From positions 1 to 7,284 of the forward strand of contig JAAYAP010000057.1 of the NCBI GenBank assembly GCA_012719315.1: a stretch of DNA of 7,284 nt, read 5' to 3'. The stretch comes from Methanobacteriota archaeon (GTDB lineage: Archaea; Thermoplasmatota; Thermoplasmata; Methanomassiliicoccales; Methanomethylophilaceae). The first letter of the stretch is position 1; every line of letters starts with the position of its first letter. The notes beneath the pieces were generated by a model. That model saw nothing but the letters and a program-made list of their open reading frames with translations, did not search any database and was not told the DNA's origin. A program made the translations under genes and the position numbers. Below, in pieces: positions 1 to 6,686 of the stretch.

Positions 1-1131
1 CTGCCCGTAGCGGGAGTTGTGGTTCCTGGCGATGTAGAGCGCCATCGGCATGCCGAAGACGATGTTGAAGACCACTGCCGCGCCCGCGACGAGGAACGAC
101 AGCCCGATCGAGTACATGAGCATGCCGTAATCGACGGCGGCGATCGGTTGGGTGAGGAAAGCGAAGATGTAGAAGGAGGGGATGAGGACGATGCAGATCA
201 TGAACAGCAGGGTCAGCGAGTCTTTGACTTTGGGCGGTACCCCTTTGCTGAGTTTGCGCCCGATCTGCGGCCATACCCTGTCCATGGGCAGTTTGATCCT
301 GATCATCAGCCGCTTCACCAGGAACAGCAGGATCAATGCGAGCAGGATCATGATGATGCTGATGATGATCATCGGCCCCATGGCCGCGTCCGCCCCGACA
401 TCCTTCATGTAGGCGATGAAAGTGGGGCCCGTGAAGAAGACATCGGCCTTGCCCATCATCGCCAACGCGATGTACGTGCCGCCGGTCTCCGACAGCGACC
501 TTGCGAAGCAGAGGATGAACCCGGTCACGAGTCCGGCTTTGAAGAGGGGTATGGTTATCGTCCGCACCGCGGTGAACCTGGACGCGCCCAGCGTCATCGC
601 CGCCGTCTCGTAAGTGGGTTCGATCTGCTCCAGGATGGCCGACAGCGACCTGACCATGTAGGGATAAGTGAAGATCGTGTGCAGCAGGAGCATCATGATG
701 TACGGAGACACCACCAAGCCGAGCCCGGGTATCGTCACCCCGTTCGGCGCTCCCCAGAAGATGACCACGGAGATGCCGAGCACCGCAGTCGGGAATGCCA
801 AAGGCATGTCCATCAGCGTATCGAGGTATCTCTTGCCCCTGATCTCCTTCCTGATGAGGATCCACGCCATCGGGATCCCCAGCACGATGTCCGCCACGGT
901 GACGATCAGAGCGATGCTGAACGAGTTCCATGTCGCCCCGTAGATCAGCGCCATCATCGATTGGTCGGCGAGCGTCTCGCTCACCAGCGCCCAATCGGTG
1001 AAGACCTTGGTGACGACGAATATCGAAGGTATGATGATCAGGAACACGAGGACGGTGACAGCAAGGCCGAACCAGGCTCTGCGGGCACCGCCTCTGTTCG
1101 AAATGTCATTTATCTTTTTGAATAGGGGCAT
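1..1131 (-). CDS. ABC transporter permease, probably fused two-domain type (3' end beyond window)
   Basis: Membrane subunit of a binding-protein-dependent ABC importer. I translated 377 codons from the ATG at 1131 to the left edge without a stop; the protein continues outside. Hydrophobic segments lie near residues 21-43, 64-93, 107-128, 142-160, 200-222, 252-275, 306-327 and 341-366. The cytoplasmic EAA loop that docks on the ATPase is clear at 175-195 (ETAAMTLGAS...TITIP). After segment 6 a linker (about 275-305) leads into new membrane segments, with GMPMALYIARN (360-370) repeating the motif GIPMAWILIRK (85-95) of the first half. This suggests two fused permease domains, as in the ThiP/FbpB-like and some CysT/CysW/ModB-like permeases. 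Substrate is not settled: RSLSETGGTY (211-220) loosely resembles the conserved segment of sulfate/molybdate permeases (inference). An in-frame TGA seven codons upstream makes ATG 1131 the first possible ATG; GAGAAGGT lies 8 nt before it. The ATPase and binding protein are not in the window. Confidence 0.88.
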   Translation of the reverse strand, partial: MPLFKKINDISNRGGARRAWFGLAVTVLVFLIIIPSIFVVTKVFTDWALVSETLADQSMMALIYGATWNSFSIALIVTVADIVLGIPMAWILIRKEIRGKRYLDTLMDMPLAFPTAVLGISVVIFWGAPNGVTIPGLGLVVSPYIMMLLLHTIFTYPYMVRSLSAILEQIEPTYETAAMTLGASRFTAVRTITIPLFKAGLVTGFILCFARSLSETGGTYIALAMMGKADVFFTGPTFIAYMKDVGADAAMGPMIIISIIMILLALILLFLVKRLMIRIKLPMDRVWPQIGRKLSKGVPPKVKDSLTLLFMICIVLIPSFYIFAFLTQPIAAVDYGMLMYSIGLSFLVAGAAVVFNIVFGMPMALYIARNHNSRYGQ

Positions 1132-1139
1132 CTGACTGT

Positions 1140-1147
1140 ACCTTCTC
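1140..1147 (-). promoter_or_regulatory. Putative ribosome binding site of the permease gene
   Basis: The minus strand reads GAGAAGGT, ending 8 nt before the ATG at 1131. It is a partial match to the Shine-Dalgarno consensus. It abuts the palindrome at 1147-1163, so a hairpin or bound protein there could affect access to it (inference). Confidence 0.4.
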
Positions 1148-1163
1148 GTTCATCGGATGAACG
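1147..1163. promoter_or_regulatory. 17-bp palindrome (8-bp arms, 1-nt centre) before the permease gene; candidate operator or mRNA hairpin
   Basis: The plus strand reads CGTTCATC-G-GATGAACG, a perfect 8-bp inverted repeat around one base. It lies in the 53-nt gap between lsm and the permease gene, 16 nt upstream of the permease ATG. As DNA it has the symmetry of a dimeric regulator site. As RNA it could fold with six pairs and a five-base loop right next to the ribosome binding site. I cannot name a regulator, and no convincing TATA box was found in this gap. Confidence 0.4.
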
Positions 1164-1184
1164 GCATCTGCGGAGGAACCTGTT

Positions 1185-1406
1185 TCAAAGGATGGTTATG
1201 CTCACGACGTTGTTGCCGCGGAGGACCACCGACCCCAGACGCCTTTCCTCGCTGGTGGTTGCGATGCTCTCCACCGTGTCCTCGAGCACCATGTTCATGT
1301 ACTCGTCGAATCCGGTGAGCTTACCTTCCAGGGCCCTTCCGTCCTTGAGGAGGAGCGACACCCGTTTATCAAGGGATTTTTCTAAGAGGGCTTGTGGCAT
1401 TACCAT
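1185..1406 (-). CDS. Archaeal Sm-like (LSm) RNA-binding protein
   Basis: Small Sm-fold protein, expected to form a heptameric ring that binds U-rich RNA and acts in RNA processing or as an RNA chaperone (family knowledge). With the ATG at 1406 it has 73 residues, typical for archaeal Sm proteins. The Sm1 motif covers about residues 15-45 (RVSLLLKDGRALEGKLTGFD, then EYMNMVLED), with D34 and N38 at positions that in this family contact uridine. The Sm2 motif LGSVVLRGNNVVSI is at 57-70, with the RGN signature at 63-65. The frame stays open upstream to an ATG at 1505, one base after the scpB stop, which would add 33 residues (MTRPEQRPYRGIDIRD...). I prefer 1406 because of the family length and the TATA-like elements inside that extension; ATG 1400 is also possible. 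It lies downstream of smc-scpA-scpB in the same direction and may be both co-transcribed with them and independently expressed. Confidence 0.9.
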   Translation of the reverse strand: MVMPQALLEKSLDKRVSLLLKDGRALEGKLTGFDEYMNMVLEDTVESIATTSEERRLGSVVLRGNNVVSITIL

Positions 1407-1434
1407 GATGTATCGGTTGTCTGTATATCTAGGC

Positions 1435-1444
1435 GGATAAAAAC
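1435..1444 (-). promoter_or_regulatory. Putative TATA element for lsm
   Basis: The minus strand reads GTTTTTATCC, centred about 33 nt before the ATG at 1406. A start site 25-27 nt downstream would give a leader of only a few bases. A second AT-rich element (AGATATA, 1424-1430) would place initiation near the ATG at 1400. No Shine-Dalgarno sequence is seen before either ATG, which fits a leaderless or nearly leaderless mRNA. The match to consensus is modest. Confidence 0.4.
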
Positions 1445-1506
1445 CTTTACCATGGATGTCGCGGATGTCGATGCCGCGGTACGGCCTCTGTTCCGGACGG
1501 GTCATC

Positions 1507-2007
1507 TCACAGGTTCTTGGCGTGCGTCTCGATCCACTCGCGGATGTCCTGCAGCCTGGTGCTGCCGATGCCGAAGTACTCGACGAACTTCTTGGTCGTG
1601 GTCAGCTCGAGCGTCTGACCGGCCTTGCGGCCGGATACCATCCCCATCTCCGTGAGCGTTCTCACATCATCGTACGTGCGCGCTCCGCGCGTCTTGAAGA
1701 GCTCGGATTGCAGCACCGGCTGATTGTAGGCGATCGTGCTGAGCGTGCGCATCATCCCGCCGGTCATCTCCGCCTTGGCGAACCTGCCCGTGTACTCCGA
1801 GTACTCGGTCCTCAGCATCATACGGTATCCGTTGCCGACCTTCGCGATCATGATCGCGGAATCACGGGCATCGTACTCCTTACGGAGGTCCATGACCGCG
1901 TATCTCGCATCGGTCGCCGACATGCCCGCCCTCTCGGCGATCTCCTTGACCGTCATGGGGTCGCTGGAGGAGAACAGCGCCGCCTCGATCGCCCCCTTGA
2001 CGTTCAC
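1507..2007 (-). CDS. scpB: ScpB, condensin winged-helix subunit
   Basis: Kleisin-associated subunit of the SMC-ScpA-ScpB condensin; in known systems a ScpB dimer binds ScpA and modulates the SMC ATPase during chromosome organisation. The product is 166 residues, close to the family's usual 170-200. Residues 1-75 form the first winged-helix domain (KGAIEAALFSSSDPMTVKEI, then AERAGMS; compare the EALLF...P start of the family). Residues 83-147 form the second, with the hallmark TLSTIAYNQPVLQSEL (88-103), a glycine-bearing RGA turn, VRTLTEMGMVSGRKAG (115-130) and LTTTKKFVEYFGI (135-147), matching the TTxxFLxYFGL motif. The start is GTG at 2007, directly abutting the scpA TGA stop and in the same frame. 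GGTGA lies 5 nt upstream inside the end of scpA, and starting here gives the full first domain, so the GTG is well supported. The gene is probably translationally coupled to scpA. Confidence 0.94.
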   Translation of the reverse strand: MNVKGAIEAALFSSSDPMTVKEIAERAGMSATDARYAVMDLRKEYDARDSAIMIAKVGNGYRMMLRTEYSEYTGRFAKAEMTGGMMRTLSTIAYNQPVLQSELFKTRGARTYDDVRTLTEMGMVSGRKAGQTLELTTTKKFVEYFGIGSTRLQDIREWIETHAKNL

Positions 2008-2862
2008 TCAGTTCACCATCCCCGCGCTTCTGGGGACCGTCGCCACCGATATCGCCGGGACGGGCACGCCCACGAGCACCCTGCCGTACGGGAGCGATTC
2101 CTGCTCGATATCCAATCTGCCGTCCCTCACCAGGTGCAGGACGGACACGAACGTCCTCAGATCCTCCATGATGTCCCCCGTGTACAGCTCGTCGATCGGC
2201 AAGGTCCTCCGTTCCAGCCGCATGATGCGGTCCATGACGCGTTCGACATCCTTCTCGTCGTCCTCCTCGTGGGCCTTGTCCTCGAACCGCCTCGGCTCCT
2301 TGGCTTGGATCGCCTTGCGGGCCCGTTCCCGTTCGTCCCTGACCTCGATCTCGACGCGGGCGTCCTCGAAGGCGCTGATGAGCTCGTACATGGTCACCGG
2401 CCGCAGGTCCGTCCGCTGGAACGCTCTCATGAACGCCACTTCGGGGACCGCCATCCGCTCATCCTCGTCCTCGAAGTCGAAATCCGCTTCGAACACCTCT
2501 TCCTCCTCCCGGGGGCCGAGGCCCTTGTCGAAGGTCGCCTCGGACTGCATCCTCAGGATCTTCCAGGCCATCAGGATGAAGCGGCCTGCCAGGATCATGT
2601 CGAAGGACATGTCGGCGACTTTGCCGGAGTAGATCCTGACGAACTCGCGCAGATCGATCTCCCAGGGATCGATGCCGTTCTCGATGACCAGGCTGAAGAC
2701 GGCCCGGATGGACTCGTCCACCGGATCGCTCAGCTTCTCGCCTGTCGTGTCCTTGAGGATGCGCATGTACTCGCCGATCCTCTCGAAGGATCCGACATCC
2801 TCGGCCAATGCTTTGTGGAACAGCAGATGCTGCTCCATTTCAGATACCTGTACGTTCTCCAT
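2008..2862 (-). CDS. scpA: ScpA, kleisin subunit of condensin
   Basis: Kleisin that bridges the SMC head domains and carries ScpB; part of the chromosome condensation complex. From ATG 2862 the product is 284 residues, in the normal family range. The N-terminal region carries the ScpA signature around residues 57-81 (SLVIENGIDPWEIDLREFVR then IYSGKV), in the archaeal form lacking the bacterial FEGPLDLLL wording. LAGRFILMAWKILRMQS (91-107) continues the N-terminal helices. The middle is very acidic (EEEEVFEADFDFEDEDER, 119-136) and then highly charged (178-212), as expected of a flexible kleisin linker. Residues 225-265 (DLRTFVSVLHLVRDGRLDIE...) form the C-terminal winged helix that binds an SMC head. 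A TTG at 2880 would overlap the smc stop by 4 nt (TTGA) and add six residues, with GGAGG 11 nt upstream; this is a reasonable alternative start. Its TGA stop immediately precedes scpB. Family is certain, exact start is not. Confidence 0.93.
   Translation of the reverse strand: MENVQVSEMEQHLLFHKALAEDVGSFERIGEYMRILKDTTGEKLSDPVDESIRAVFSLVIENGIDPWEIDLREFVRIYSGKVADMSFDMILAGRFILMAWKILRMQSEATFDKGLGPREEEEVFEADFDFEDEDERMAVPEVAFMRAFQRTDLRPVTMYELISAFEDARVEIEVRDERERARKAIQAKEPRRFEDKAHEEDDEKDVERVMDRIMRLERRTLPIDELYTGDIMEDLRTFVSVLHLVRDGRLDIEQESLPYGRVLVGVPVPAISVATVPRSAGMVN
2013..2017 (-). promoter_or_regulatory. Ribosome binding site supporting the scpB GTG start
   Basis: The minus strand reads GGTGA, 5 nt before the GTG at 2007, within the last codons of scpA. 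It matches the archaeal anti-Shine-Dalgarno and decides for the GTG start, since the next methionine (residue 18) would remove a conserved helix. Confidence 0.55.
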
Positions 2863-2876
2863 TTCCCATCCCTGCC

Positions 2877-5800
2877 TCAATCCCCGTGCGGCCTCCTCGA
2901 GGCCTCTTCCTCATATTTGGATACTTCTTCGAAATCGGGTTGCATGATCACTTTGCTGATGCCCGACGGAGGTCTTGTCACCCCGATCAGATGATCCGCC
3001 ATCGCGAGCGTGACCTTCCTCAGCGACACCTGTATGAATTGCGCTCTCGACGAGCTCTCCTTGACCCTCGCGGCGACCATCTCCGCATTGACCGCGTCGA
3101 GGAACATGTCCACTTCGTCCAGCACATAGAACGGAGACGGCTGGTACTCCTGTATCGCAAAGATGAACGCCAGCGCCGTCAACGATTTCTCCCCTCCGGA
3201 CAGAGCCTCCAGCTTCAGGAGCTTGCCGTTCTTGGGTTTCGCGTTGATGAGCAGCCCGCCCGCGAACGGATCGCACTCGTCCTCCAGATCCATGAACGCC
3301 TCGCCTCCGCCCGACAGCTGTGCGTAGATCGCCTTGAAATTCGTGTTCACGGCGTTGTAAGCCTCCATGAGCAGCGCCTTCTTCTGCCGGTTGAGCGAAT
3401 CCTTCAGTCTCTCCAGATCCGTTATCTGCTCTTCGAGGGCGGTCACGTCCGCCACGAGGGCGTCGTGTCGGCCCTTCCTCTCGTCGTATTCCTCGATCGC
3501 CAGCAGATTGACGTTGCCTATCCTCGAGATCAGCCCTTCGCATGACCTTATGGTGCGTCTGATCTCCTCTTCCGACGGTATCGGCATCCCGGTCTCGGAC
3601 GGCACCTCGTCCAATTCCGACCTCAGCTGCTCGATATTCGCCCTGACGATCTCGATCTGGGCGCTCTGCGACAGCACCATGCCCTCCTTGAGTTCGATCT
3701 TGTCCTGCGCCGCGGATCTGCGGCTGTCGAGGCTGTACCGCCTCTGCAGGAGACCGTCCTTCTCCTGCCTGAGGCCCTCGATGCTCCCTTCCATGTCGCG
3801 CTCGATGCCCTTCAGGGCTTCGAGCTCCAGCTCGATGCCGGCGAGCTCTTCGAGATTGCCGGCTTTGACGGCCTCCGTCTCGGCGATCCTCCGCGCGGCC
3901 GCGGAGACCTGCAGATCCAACGCCTTCTTCTGGGCATCGAGCCCGGAGATCTCGGCCGCCGATGCCGCTTCCTGCGACCGCAGGTCCGACAGCGCTTCCC
4001 TCAGCGCGTAGATGCGGTCCCTGAGCTCGCGGATGTCCTTCTGCAGTTCCGCCGGAGCGATCCCGTCCATGCGGTCCCTGAGCACGGACCTCCTCTCCCT
4101 GAGCTCCGTCGCCGATCCGGCGATCCTCCCTAGCTCGCGGCGGGCTGCGGCCAGCGCCTCCTCAGAGGTCCGGCATTCCCGGTCCTTGGCGGCGAGCTGT
4201 TCAGAGATGGCCTGCTTCGACTTCCGGAACTCGGCGAGTCCGGCCTTCAGCTGCCCGATCCTGGCCTGGATGCCTATATCCGCCGTGCCTGCCTTCCTCA
4301 TCTCGTCGTCGGCGAGCCTGATCTCGGTTCGGAGGTCCCTGATCCGGGCGACCAGGGCGTCCAATGAGGCATTCGCGTCTCTGAGCCTGTCGCCGAGCTC
4401 CTCCAGCTTCGATTCGGAAGGCGGGCCGAACCGCATCAGCGCCTGCTGGTTCAGAGTGCCGCCGGTCATTGCGCCGGATGCATCCAGAAGCTCGCCGGTC
4501 CTCGTGACCAGCCTCACGCCGCCCATCAATCCGCGGGCGTTCTCCAAGGTGTCCACGACCAGGGTGTCCTGGAACACGTACCAGAACACGTTCTTGTACT
4601 TGGCATCGTAATCGATCAGGTCGGTGGCGTACCCTTCGGTCTGCTTGAGGATCATGATCGCCTTCGCCCGGGGCATGCCGCCGAGCATCTTGTTCATCGG
4701 CAGGAACAGCACCCTGCCGAGCTTGTTCTTCTTGAGGTGGTTTATACAGGCGGAGGCCGTCTGGTCGTTATCGACGACCACGGCCTGCATCCTGCTTCCC
4801 GCGGCGACGGCCAGAGCGGTCTCGAATCCGGGATCCACGACAGCGAGCTCCTGGATCGTGCCGTGTATCCCCTCGATCGTCCCCTTGTCTCTCAACTCGA
4901 GTATGGCCTTGACCGCTCTGCTGCCGCCGTCGAATCTGTCCGAGGCCCGTTTCTCGGCAGCTAACCGGTTGTACTCGGAGTCGAGTCTGCGTATCGCCAC
5001 CCTCAATTCGGATTCCTGTTTCTCGAGCTCGGATTCCTCCTTGCGTTTGGACATGATCCGCTTCGAAAGCTCCTCTGCCGAACCGCCTGCGGATTCCTGC
5101 GCGGTCTGCTGCATGCTCCATTCGGCATCCTTTATGTCGAACGACACCGACTGCAGACGTTCGTCGAGTTCGGCCTTGGCGCGGTGTACGCTTTCCAGCA
5201 GGGCCTCGGCCTTGGCCACTGCGACCTGGGCCCCCTGTTCTTCCGCCGCGGCGGCATCGATGTCCTTGTCCAAGCGGGAGATCTCCTCCTGGATCTCCGC
5301 GTATTCGCCATCGTTCTTCGCCAGTGCGGCGGAGAGCCCGTCCTCCTCGGCCTTGGCCTTGTCCAGTGCCGCCGAGGTCTCGTCGGCCTTCATCCTGATC
5401 TCGATCAGAGCGTCGGAGGCGGCCTTGTGCTCGTCCCTGTTCTCGGCGATCGCTTCCTCGAATCTCGACAAGAACCCGTTCTGCTCCTCGAGATCCTCTT
5501 CCGCACGCTCGATGCGATCCTTGAAGGTCGCCCGCTTCACCTTGACGGCTTCGAGATCGCTTTTGAGCTCTCTGTACTCCGGACCGACCCTATCGGCGAT
5601 CTCCTCCTCCTTGGCGACGATATCCGCCTCGTTCGAATCGTATTGTGCGGCAAGATCGCCCTCCTGCGCCTTCAACGCCTCGATCTCGCCGCGGAGGCTC
5701 TCGACCAGCTCGTCGAGGCTGCGGAGCTTGGCTTCCTCGATCTGATGATGCCTGTGCAGGAGCTGGACCTTCGCCTTGTCCAGGGCCTCTTTGGCTTCCA

Positions 5801-6461
5801 TGTATCTCCTGGCATCCTCCCGGTCCTTCTCCAGCTTGGCGATCTGCAATTCCAGTTCGGATACGATGATGTTGATGCGTTCGAGGTTGTCTTGCGCCTC
5901 CGCCCTTTCGACTTCGGCCTTGTCGATGTCGCTGTCGTAACTCGCTATGCCGGATATGCCGTCCAATATGCGCCTCCGCTCGACGTTCCCCATCTGGACG
6001 ATGCGGGTGACGTCCCCCTGCTGCACCATGTTGTACCCGTCCGCGCTTATGCGCGCCTTGGTCAGGAGGTTGTCGAATTCGGAGAGTGATGATATGCGGT
6101 CGTTGATGAAGAAATAAGAACTGTAATCGGTCCCGTTGTCCGAGACCCTGACCAGGCGCGTGAGTCTGACGATGTCGTCATCCCATGGCATGATCCGGTC
6201 GGAGTTGTCGAACACCAGCGAGACCTTCATGTGATCTGCCCTGTTCTTCGCCTTGCCGCCGTCGAAGATCAGATCGGTGAGCCTGCCGGCCCTGACCGCC
6301 TTCGAGCTCCTCGGACCCAAGACGAAGAGTATCGCATCGGTGATGTTGGATTTGCCGGAACCGTTCGGTCCGGTTATCGCCATGTAACCTTCCATCAACG
6401 GAATGGTGAGCTTACCTCCGAATGATTTGAAGTTCTCCAACTCTACCTGCTTTAAATACAC
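2877..6461 (-). CDS. smc: SMC chromosome segregation ATPase
   Basis: Structural maintenance of chromosomes protein: a homodimeric ATPase with long coiled-coil arms that loops and compacts DNA with ScpA and ScpB. It has 1194 residues, the usual SMC length. Seen in order: N-terminal head VYLKQVELENFKSFG (1-15), Walker A GPNGSGKSN (31-39), Q-loop VQQGD (146-150), a charged Glu/Lys/Ala-rich coiled coil (about 175-510), the hinge (about 527-667, IEGIHGTIQEL to SGAMTGG), the returning coiled coil (about 675-1030), then the C-terminal head with signature LSGGEKS (1087-1093), Walker B FYVLDEVD (1111-1118) and a D-loop (FLDAVN). All catalytic motifs are intact. The frame is open back to an ATG at 6539, but the GTG at 6461 aligns with the conserved family start (MYLKxLELxNFKSF) and has AGAGGT 5 nt upstream, so I chose it. 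It is the first gene of smc-scpA-scpB, overlapping or nearly touching scpA. Confidence 0.97.
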   Translation of the reverse strand: MYLKQVELENFKSFGGKLTIPLMEGYMAITGPNGSGKSNITDAILFVLGPRSSKAVRAGRLTDLIFDGGKAKNRADHMKVSLVFDNSDRIMPWDDDIVRLTRLVRVSDNGTDYSSYFFINDRISSLSEFDNLLTKARISADGYNMVQQGDVTRIVQMGNVERRRILDGISGIASYDSDIDKAEVERAEAQDNLERINIIVSELELQIAKLEKDREDARRYMEAKEALDKAKVQLLHRHHQIEEAKLRSLDELVESLRGEIEALKAQEGDLAAQYDSNEADIVAKEEEIADRVGPEYRELKSDLEAVKVKRATFKDRIERAEEDLEEQNGFLSRFEEAIAENRDEHKAASDALIEIRMKADETSAALDKAKAEEDGLSAALAKNDGEYAEIQEEISRLDKDIDAAAAEEQGAQVAVAKAEALLESVHRAKAELDERLQSVSFDIKDAEWSMQQTAQESAGGSAEELSKRIMSKRKEESELEKQESELRVAIRRLDSEYNRLAAEKRASDRFDGGSRAVKAILELRDKGTIEGIHGTIQELAVVDPGFETALAVAAGSRMQAVVVDNDQTASACINHLKKNKLGRVLFLPMNKMLGGMPRAKAIMILKQTEGYATDLIDYDAKYKNVFWYVFQDTLVVDTLENARGLMGGVRLVTRTGELLDASGAMTGGTLNQQALMRFGPPSESKLEELGDRLRDANASLDALVARIRDLRTEIRLADDEMRKAGTADIGIQARIGQLKAGLAEFRKSKQAISEQLAAKDRECRTSEEALAAARRELGRIAGSATELRERRSVLRDRMDGIAPAELQKDIRELRDRIYALREALSDLRSQEAASAAEISGLDAQKKALDLQVSAAARRIAETEAVKAGNLEELAGIELELEALKGIERDMEGSIEGLRQEKDGLLQRRYSLDSRRSAAQDKIELKEGMVLSQSAQIEIVRANIEQLRSELDEVPSETGMPIPSEEEIRRTIRSCEGLISRIGNVNLLAIEEYDERKGRHDALVADVTALEEQITDLERLKDSLNRQKKALLMEAYNAVNTNFKAIYAQLSGGGEAFMDLEDECDPFAGGLLINAKPKNGKLLKLEALSGGEKSLTALAFIFAIQEYQPSPFYVLDEVDMFLDAVNAEMVAARVKESSSRAQFIQVSLRKVTLAMADHLIGVTRPPSGISKVIMQPDFEEVSKYEEEASRRPHGD

Positions 6462-6466
6462 GTTAT

Positions 6467-6472
6467 ACCTCT
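6467..6472 (-). promoter_or_regulatory. Ribosome binding site deciding the smc GTG start
   Basis: The minus strand reads AGAGGT, 5 nt before the GTG at 6461. It is the best Shine-Dalgarno match near this gene and supports the GTG over the upstream in-frame ATG at 6539. Confidence 0.65.
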
Positions 6473-6520
6473 GCGGCAACGCGAATCGATCCCGTATGCA
6501 TCCCATTTGCCTGAAAGGCG

Positions 6521-6549
6521 TTAATATATGAATATGCACAATATTTAAA
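6521..6549 (-). promoter_or_regulatory. Promoter region of smc with two TATA-like elements
   Basis: The minus strand carries TTTAAATAT (6541-6549), a near-consensus archaeal TATA box, and 11 nt further downstream CATATATTAA (6521-6530). Assuming initiation about 26 nt downstream of the box centre, they would start transcripts near 6519 and 6499, giving leaders of roughly 58 and 38 nt that include the AGAGGT site. Both lie inside the rejected N-terminal extension of smc. Which one is used cannot be told from sequence. Confidence 0.6.
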
Positions 6550-6654
6550 CCCAGCGTAATCTGAATGGATGGATAGTTTGACCGACGGCGTCTGGGTCGT
6601 CCGTTTCCGGTATGGCAGCCGGAATCGCTACTGCTGTCGGGATTCTGTGATATG
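6550..6654. other. Divergent intergenic stretch between smc and the UspA gene
   Basis: About 105 bp without a credible gene; open frames here have no recognisable product and overlap the promoters. It holds one short inverted repeat: TTCCGG (6605-6610) and CCGGAA (6619-6624) around an 8-base loop, and a weaker GAATC/GATTC pair (6622-6626, 6641-6645). No RNA gene is recognisable. The hairpin could be a regulatory site for either flanking gene, or chance. Confidence 0.35.
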
Positions 6655-6664
6655 TATTATAAAT
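6655..6664 (+). promoter_or_regulatory. TATA box of the UspA-family gene
   Basis: TATTATAAAT is centred about 27 nt before the ATG at 6687. That is the usual archaeal distance from TATA box to transcription start, so the mRNA probably begins at or beside the ATG (leaderless). This supports ATG 6687 over the in-frame GTG at 6675. Confidence 0.65.
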
Positions 6665-6686
6665 CCAGACTCCGGTGACACATACC

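Noticed and set aside
344..376. Repetitive ATGATG/ATCATC run
   Set aside because: It encodes an Ile/Met-rich membrane helix of the permease (IIISIIMIL), so it reflects protein composition rather than a DNA repeat element.
19..1125. Long plus-strand open frame (368 codons) opposite the permease
   Set aside because: Composition is rich in His, Asp, Arg and Gln with no family motifs, while the minus strand encodes a clear permease with membrane helices and an EAA loop. It is an antisense shadow.
1131..1153. 15-codon minus-strand ORF from ATG 1153 overlapping the permease start
   Set aside because: It is very short, in a different frame, starts within the palindrome and has no ribosome binding site; considered as a leader peptide but unsupported.
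1456..2994. Plus-strand open frame of 512 codons opposite scpB, scpA and the 3' end of smc
   Set aside because: It runs across three recognisable minus-strand genes and reads as low-information His/Arg/Leu/Asp-rich sequence. It arises from the codon bias of the GC-rich sense strand.
4012..6089. Several plus-strand frames rich in serine or leucine opposite smc
   Set aside because: They mirror the Glu/Lys/Ala/Leu-rich coiled-coil codons of smc and have no motifs of their own.
6510..6520. Small inverted repeat GCCT-GAA-AGGC in the smc leader
   Set aside because: Arms of only four bases; expected by chance in a GC-rich genome.
6462..6539. 26-residue N-terminal extension of SMC from ATG 6539
   Set aside because: It covers the TATA-like elements and the ribosome binding site, and the conserved SMC N-terminus begins exactly at GTG 6461.
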